Origin: Opitutia bacterium
Lineage (GTDB): Bacteria > Verrucomicrobiota > Verrucomicrobiia > Opitutales > Opitutaceae
Assembly (NCBI GenBank): GCA_947453695.1
Contig: CANGHW010000041.1
Coordinates: 1 to 37,044, forward strand
Length of the DNA stretch: 37,044 bases
Direction of reading: 5' to 3'
Shown: positions 33,888 to 37,044 of the stretch, in pieces
How the letters are laid out: every line of letters begins with the position of its first letter
How positions within the stretch are numbered: position 1 is the first letter of the stretch
The notes under the pieces: model-generated
Seen by the model: only the letters and a program-made list of their open reading frames with translations
Told to the model about the DNA's origin: nothing
The model's database searches: none
Translations under genes and position numbers: made by a program

Positions 33888-34643
33888 TCACTTCAACTCC
33901 ACACCCACCGGACAGTGATCGCTCCCGAGCACGTGCGGCTCGATCCACGCGCGCTTCAATTTCCCCTTCAGCACCGCGCTCGCCATCACGTAGTCGATGC
34001 GCCACCCGATGTTTCGCTCCCGCGCCCCGGCGCGATACGTCCACCAGCTGTAGTGCCCCGGCCCTTTTTCGAACTCGCGAAACGTGTCCAGGAATCCGGC
34101 GTCGAGAAAATCCCGGAATCCCGCGCGCTCCTGGTCTGAAAAGCCCGGGTTGCCCACATTTTCCTTCGGCCGTGCCAGATCGATTTCCTCGTGGGCCACA
34201 TTCAAATCGCCGCAAAACAGCACCGGCTTCTTCTTCTCCAGTTTCTTGGCATAAGCGAGCAACGCCCGGTCCCACGCCTGCCGAAATCCGATGCGCACCA
34301 GCTCGGGCTGCGCATTCGGCACGTAGACGCCGATCACGTAGCAGTCATCAAACTCCGCCGTCACCGCCCGCCCTTCTGCATCGTGTTCTGGCGACCCGAT
34401 GCCGCGGGTCAGAGCGAGCGGCTTCCGTTTCGTGAACAACGCCGTGCCACTGTAGCCCTTCTTCTCCGCCGGATTCCACAGCAGTTCGTAGCCCTTCGGC
34501 CACTCCACGTGCTGCACGTCGCCTTCGAGCGCTTTCACTTCTTGGAGACAAATTACGTCGGCCTGCGACGCTTTCATCCAGTCGAGCAATCCTTTGCCCA
34601 GCGCCGCCCGCACGCCGTTCACATTCCAAGAAAGTAGTTTCAT
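33888..34643 (-). CDS. xth: exodeoxyribonuclease III
   Basis: A 251-residue AP endonuclease/3'-5' exonuclease of base-excision repair. Landmarks in order are MKLLSWNVNGVRAALGKGLL, CLQEVKALEG (catalytic Glu), WNPAEKKGYSGTALF, VYVPNAQPE (Tyr), CGDLNVAHEEIDLA (Asp/Asn pair), WWTYRAGARERNIGWRIDYVM and the terminal GSDHCPVGVELK with the catalytic Asp-His. All active-site residues of the family are present. Length is close to the usual 250-270. The start at 34643 is chosen because the upstream in-frame extension crosses the divergent gene. Its 3' end is duplicated just downstream. Confidence 0.95.
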   Translation of the reverse strand: MKLLSWNVNGVRAALGKGLLDWMKASQADVICLQEVKALEGDVQHVEWPKGYELLWNPAEKKGYSGTALFTKRKPLALTRGIGSPEHDAEGRAVTAEFDDCYVIGVYVPNAQPELVRIGFRQAWDRALLAYAKKLEKKKPVLFCGDLNVAHEEIDLARPKENVGNPGFSDQERAGFRDFLDAGFLDTFREFEKGPGHYSWWTYRAGARERNIGWRIDYVMASAVLKGKLKRAWIEPHVLGSDHCPVGVELK

Positions 34644-34769
34644 GCGCCCGAATTCACACGTCCCTCTTTCCGCGGAGCAAACCGTTTCGCGCACCGCTCG
34701 TCTCGCCGCCGCCGCCCTTCGTCGCACCCGCCTTGCTCGCGCCTCCCTTTGCCCCAACCTCTCCCGCCC

Positions 34770-35657
34770 ATGAAAGCCGCCACGTTTGCCGTCGTCGCCC
34801 TCGCTGCCCTGACTGCCGCTCACGCGCAGACCCCGGCCGACATCGACGGCCTCGCCCCGGTCACCGTCTCGTCGGCCAACTACCGCACCACGCCACCCCG
34901 CGCCCTCGCCAAAGCGGTCAACGGCAAACCCGACCTCAGCCCCGCTCCCCGCCCGCTCGTTCCCCTCGCCGCCCCTCAGCACTTCGTCTTCGTCCGCGGC
35001 GAGACCTTTCCCGCCGATCTCACCTTCGAATCCCTCTGCGCCCTCCTCACGCCCGCCCTCGCGCAGAAAAACTATCTCAACGCCGCCGACGACCGCGGCC
35101 GCATCTATTCCCCCGAAAAGGTTTCCCTCGTCCTCCGCCTCAACTACGGCGTCACCCTCTGGCGCAACCCCGTTGTCCGCGCCGCCCACCTCTCTTGGGA
35201 CGAGGGCCTCATCGGCAAGGTCCACGATGCCCGCAGTCTCACCCATTTCGGCGGCGACGCCCTCTGGGACAACCGTGCTGGCGGCAACGACGAGGCTTTC
35301 AATGCCCTCGCCCAAAACGACGCCAACCCCAACTCCGTCTGGGGCTCCGGTGGCGGCGCAGGCACCGGCGATGCTCCGCTCGCCGCGGGCGATTTCGATC
35401 GCACCCGCGAGTTCAACCTCATCGTCGTCGACGCCTTCGACTACACCGAACTCAAGACCAAGGGCAAAGCCGCCCCAACCCTCTGGACCACCTTCATCGC
35501 CGCCCCGGTGCAGCGCGGCGAAAAATTCTCCCAAGCCGTCGCCGCCATGCTCCGCAAAGCCGCGCCCTACTGGGGCGAGACCACCACGGGACTACAGGTC
35601 TTCAACGACGCCCGCGCCGAAGTCCGCATCGGAGAAGCCGTCGAAGTAAAAAAGTAG
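34770..35657 (+). CDS. exported protein of unknown function
   Basis: A 295-residue protein that I do not recognise. A signal peptide (about residues 1-20, ending AAHAQ) is followed by a mature region of mixed alpha/beta character. Visible pieces include FVFVRGETFPADLTFESLCALL, VSLVLRLNYGVTLWRNPVVRAAHLSWDEGL (key pattern Y-G-x-x-x-W-R-N-P), a Gly-rich stretch near residue 195 (VWGSGGGAGTGDAP) and FNLIVVDAFDYTELK. No Cys is seen in the mature part. The start at 34770 gives a clean signal sequence and is 126 nt from the divergent xth start. The TAG stop lies inside a perfect hairpin. Confidence 0.78.
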   Translation: MKAATFAVVALAALTAAHAQTPADIDGLAPVTVSSANYRTTPPRALAKAVNGKPDLSPAPRPLVPLAAPQHFVFVRGETFPADLTFESLCALLTPALAQKNYLNAADDRGRIYSPEKVSLVLRLNYGVTLWRNPVVRAAHLSWDEGLIGKVHDARSLTHFGGDALWDNRAGGNDEAFNALAQNDANPNSVWGSGGGAGTGDAPLAAGDFDRTREFNLIVVDAFDYTELKTKGKAAPTLWTTFIAAPVQRGEKFSQAVAAMLRKAAPYWGETTTGLQVFNDARAEVRIGEAVEVKK

Positions 35658-35679
35658 GGCGGACTTCAGTCCGCCCTAC
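35654..35679. repeat. REP-like palindrome overlapping a stop codon
   Basis: GTAGGGCGGACT and AGTCCGCCCTAC form a perfect 12-bp stem around TC. The stop codon of the unknown exported protein (TAG, 35655-35657) is in the left arm. It resembles the other REP-like hairpins in its G-rich start and GGGCGG core. Confidence 0.75.
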
Positions 35680-35842
35680 CGTGCCCCTGGCGTAGCCCGG
35701 CCCGCCCCTCCGGTGGGTTGCGACCTCGCGTCGCAACGGTGCGGAGTTCGGAAGGAGCGCCCGCCTTCGCCCATGCTCCGGTGGGCAGATGCGGTCGACA
35801 CCTGTGGTGATGAAGCGGGTGTGGTGCGGGCGATGCTCAACC

Positions 35843-36199
35843 CGTTCGATCATACCGGCGGCCGATTCGGACGTGCCGTCGATTGGGGTGGCAGTCGCGT
35901 GCCGCCATTCGGTGGGGGCGGAGAGTCGTTCAGACGTGCGGTCACGTGATTCGGCGGTGCCGAAGTGTGGTTCAGTGGTCCGGTGCGGGAAGGCTGAGGT
36001 CCGGTGCAAGCGCTCGGCGGTGTGGTTCAACCGCCGGGCCTTCCGGGAAAGTCGCGTGGTCCTCTCGTTCAGTAATTTGGCGACCCGGTGTAGCGATTCG
36101 GCGGAGGCGGAAACCCATTCGGCGGTCCCGTGCGGCGATTCGGACGGCCCGGTCAACGATTCGGCGCGCCAGTGCAACCGCCGGGCGCTGCCTCTCGCG
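35843..36199. repeat. degenerate 21-bp tandem repeat array, family 1 (about 17 units)
   Basis: Units begin at 35843 and every 21 bases thereafter. The best-preserved are at 35864, 35948, 36095, 36116, 36137 and 36158, with consensus close to GATTCGGCGGTCCCGTGCGGC. Individual units diverge strongly but no indels break the phase. All three plus frames and one minus frame stay open for long stretches, giving heptad peptides such as DSAVPCG (plus) or AERLHRT (minus). Whether any frame is translated is not clear. Confidence 0.8.
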
Positions 36200-36238
36200 G
36201 TGGCCAGCGTGGCGCGGTGGAGCCACGGACGCGCTGGC

Positions 36239-36511
36239 AGACTACGCGGCCATGTCCGACGCGGTTGCGCAGGTGTGCCGACGCGTCCGCGGATGCGTGA
36301 GACGCTCCCGCGAACGTGTGGTGCGGTCCGCGTAACCCGGTGCGCTGGCACCGCAAACGTGTGCGCAGGGACCCGCGGAAGCTCCGGAAGTTTACGCGGT
36401 TGGGTATTCGGGCGAACGCAGTCGCGCCGGAAGTGGGCGCGATGGCGCTTGGCGATCTACGCGGATGTGTCGGAACTTCACGCGAAAGGTGCGGGGCTCG
36501 GTTACCCGCCC
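36239..36511. repeat. degenerate 21-bp tandem repeat array, family 2 (about 13 units)
   Basis: A second array with the same period but a different core. From 36281 to 36490 every 21-base unit carries a CGCG or CCGC core near its ninth base (for example TTGGCGATCTACGCGGATGT at 36449 and TCGGAACTTCACGCGAAAGG at 36470). The 39 bases before it (36200-36238) look transitional. Confidence 0.6.
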
Positions 36512-36694
36512 GCCAAATGAGCTGCCGCTCAAATGTGCGGCGACTGCGAAAACCAAATCCGAGGTCACCTTGTGCTTCGCTTCTGGTGCGACGTTGGCCG
36601 TGCGAGAGACAACGGCATAAATCGTCTTTGCGATCTCCGCTAGGAACGCGCGTTCGCAATTCCGATAAAGTGCCGAGTTTCGTTCAGTGTTCAT
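36392..36694 (-). CDS. possible small protein, 3' part fused into repeat array
   Basis: A 100-codon frame whose first 63 residues look protein-like (MNTERNSALYRNCERAFLAE at the start, then VFAVAAHLSGSSFGG) and lie outside the repeats, in DNA less GC-rich than the surroundings. After about residue 63 the sequence enters the 21-bp array and becomes Arg/Pro-rich. It may be a truncated gene whose original 3' end was replaced by the array, or a chance frame. No family is recognised. Confidence 0.35.
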   Translation of the reverse strand: MNTERNSALYRNCERAFLAEIAKTIYAVVSRTANVAPEAKHKVTSDLVFAVAAHLSGSSFGGRVTEPRTFRVKFRHIRVDRQAPSRPLPARLRSPEYPTA

Positions 36695-36706
36695 GCTTTG
36701 CCCAAC

Positions 36707-36844
36707 GAGATTGTCGGAAAAGTCAGAACCATCCCAAATAGAAGGATCGAAACATAAGGACCGCCCCGAGATCTTCGGTCCTAGGCGATTCTAGAGGGGG
36801 TGTTTTTGAGCACGTTTTCATGTTTGGGGTTTTCCGACAGTCTC
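36707..36844. mobile_element. MITE-like element with terminal inverted repeats
   Basis: GAGATTGTCGGAAAA at 36707-36721 and its inverted counterpart TTTTCCGACAGTCTC at 36830-36844 match at 14 of 15 positions. The trinucleotide AAC lies directly outside both ends (36704-36706 and 36845-36847), as expected of a short target duplication. The 138-bp interior is AT-richer than the region, contains no gene and includes a 7-bp inverted repeat (AGGACCG / CGGTCCT, 36757-36782). Confidence 0.5.
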
Positions 36845-36857
36845 AACGTCAAAGATC

Positions 36858-36901
36858 AGCCACGGCCGTGGCTGGCGCGATCCGTGCAGTAGCACGGATC
36901 G
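36858..36901. repeat. paired perfect inverted repeats
   Basis: A 16-bp perfect palindrome AGCCACGGCCGTGGCT (36858-36873) is followed four bases later by a hairpin CGATCCGTG-CAGTAG-CACGGATCG (36878-36901, 9-bp stem). No U tract follows. The remaining bases to 37044 are GC-rich with no gene that I can support. Confidence 0.6.
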
Positions 36902-37044
36902 TGACAGACATGGCCGTTGGCTGTAGCGCCTTGTTGAACCAAGCCGCTGCGCGGCGGAGGGGTGCGGGAGTGGCGGGGTGGAGTCGCGGCACGGTGGGAG
37001 CGTGGGCGGGGGCGAGGTGGCGGGCAAGGCTGGAGGGGTATGCC

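Larger units (their letters stand above)
33714..33943. repeat. tandem duplication of the xth 3' end plus REP-like hairpin
   Basis: Two direct copies, 33714-33830 (117 nt) and 33831-33943 (113 nt). They are identical over the first 54 nt, which include the REP-like hairpin, then differ by a 3-nt insertion in the first copy and by two substitutions. The second copy supplies the true end of xth; the first carries a spare copy of its last 18 codons. Confidence 0.9.

Noticed and set aside
34644..35534. N-terminal extension of exodeoxyribonuclease III
   Set aside because: The extension lies antisense to the exported unknown protein; the family N-terminus MKLLSWNVNGVR starts at 34643.
35843..36511. 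CRISPR array
   Set aside because: Repeats are degenerate, contiguous and without spacers, and no cas gene is present.
35789..36520. 243-codon plus-strand frame across both arrays as a normal gene
   Set aside because: Its heptad pattern follows directly from the 21-bp period, and the other frames are also open for long stretches, so openness is no evidence of coding. Kept as a finding about the array instead.
36878..36901. intrinsic terminator
   Set aside because: The 9-bp stem has no following T tract on either strand.
1..37044. rRNA or tRNA genes
   Set aside because: No rRNA-like stretch or cloverleaf with a convincing T-arm (GGTTCGA context) was seen.

Overview
The window is GC-rich, densely coding DNA that most resembles a Verrucomicrobiota chromosome of the Opitutaceae type. 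That placement is an inference from the gene families, the high GC, the near absence of Shine-Dalgarno sequences and the REP-like hairpins; no rRNA or tRNA gene is present to confirm it. About 28 genes are supported, with two strand switches that form divergent or convergent gene pairs, four clear intrinsic terminators and a gene-poor, repeat-rich right end.

Layout. (1) 1-7465, minus strand: a seven-gene, translationally coupled operon running DUF2911 protein, large exported PIG-L/LmbE-type deacetylase, one-helix membrane protein, sodium:solute symporter, a short BshC-like protein, BshB-type deacetylase and BshA (cut by the left edge). The last three look like a bacillithiol pathway with an unusually small candidate for the cysteine-adding step. 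(2) 7554-12526, minus strand: uxaE-uxaC-exuT, a hexuronate (galacturonate) uptake and isomerisation operon that uses the tagaturonate epimerase route, closed by a terminator. (3) 12644-16905: a thioredoxin-fold protein without CxxC, then tex and hpf on the plus strand, converging on a TerC-family gene at a shared terminator. (4) 17069-21370, plus strand: an ABC exporter with a fused C-terminal cyclic-nucleotide-binding domain, followed directly by a three-part protein with a TPR-S (DUF4071-like) region, a SLOG-like Rossmann region and a degenerate class III nucleotide-cyclase domain. This pair is the best candidate in the window for an undescribed signalling or stress system. (5) 21376-24125, minus strand: AEC transporter, HI0933-type flavoprotein and a Spy/CpxP-like periplasmic protein. 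(6) 24285-32034, plus strand: ABC ATPase, ABC permease and a coupled zincin-like protein; two GT-C type membrane proteins (the second TMTC-like with TPRs); a SYLF-domain protein; a VOC protein and a small membrane protein. (7) 32100-34643, minus strand: CinA-C amidase, exported phosphoesterase-like protein and exodeoxyribonuclease III, whose 3' end is duplicated in tandem together with a REP-like hairpin. (8) 34770-35657: an exported protein of unknown function.

The last 1.4 kb (35658-37044) has no confident gene. It holds a REP-like palindrome that includes a stop codon, two degenerate tandem arrays with an exact 21-bp period (about 17 and 13 units), a possibly truncated small ORF, a 138-bp MITE-like element with inverted ends, and two further perfect inverted repeats.

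Functional themes are low-molecular-weight thiol synthesis, pectin or uronate sugar use, envelope transport and glycosylation, and a nucleotide-linked membrane system. All functional statements rest on motif recognition by eye; no similarity search was run.
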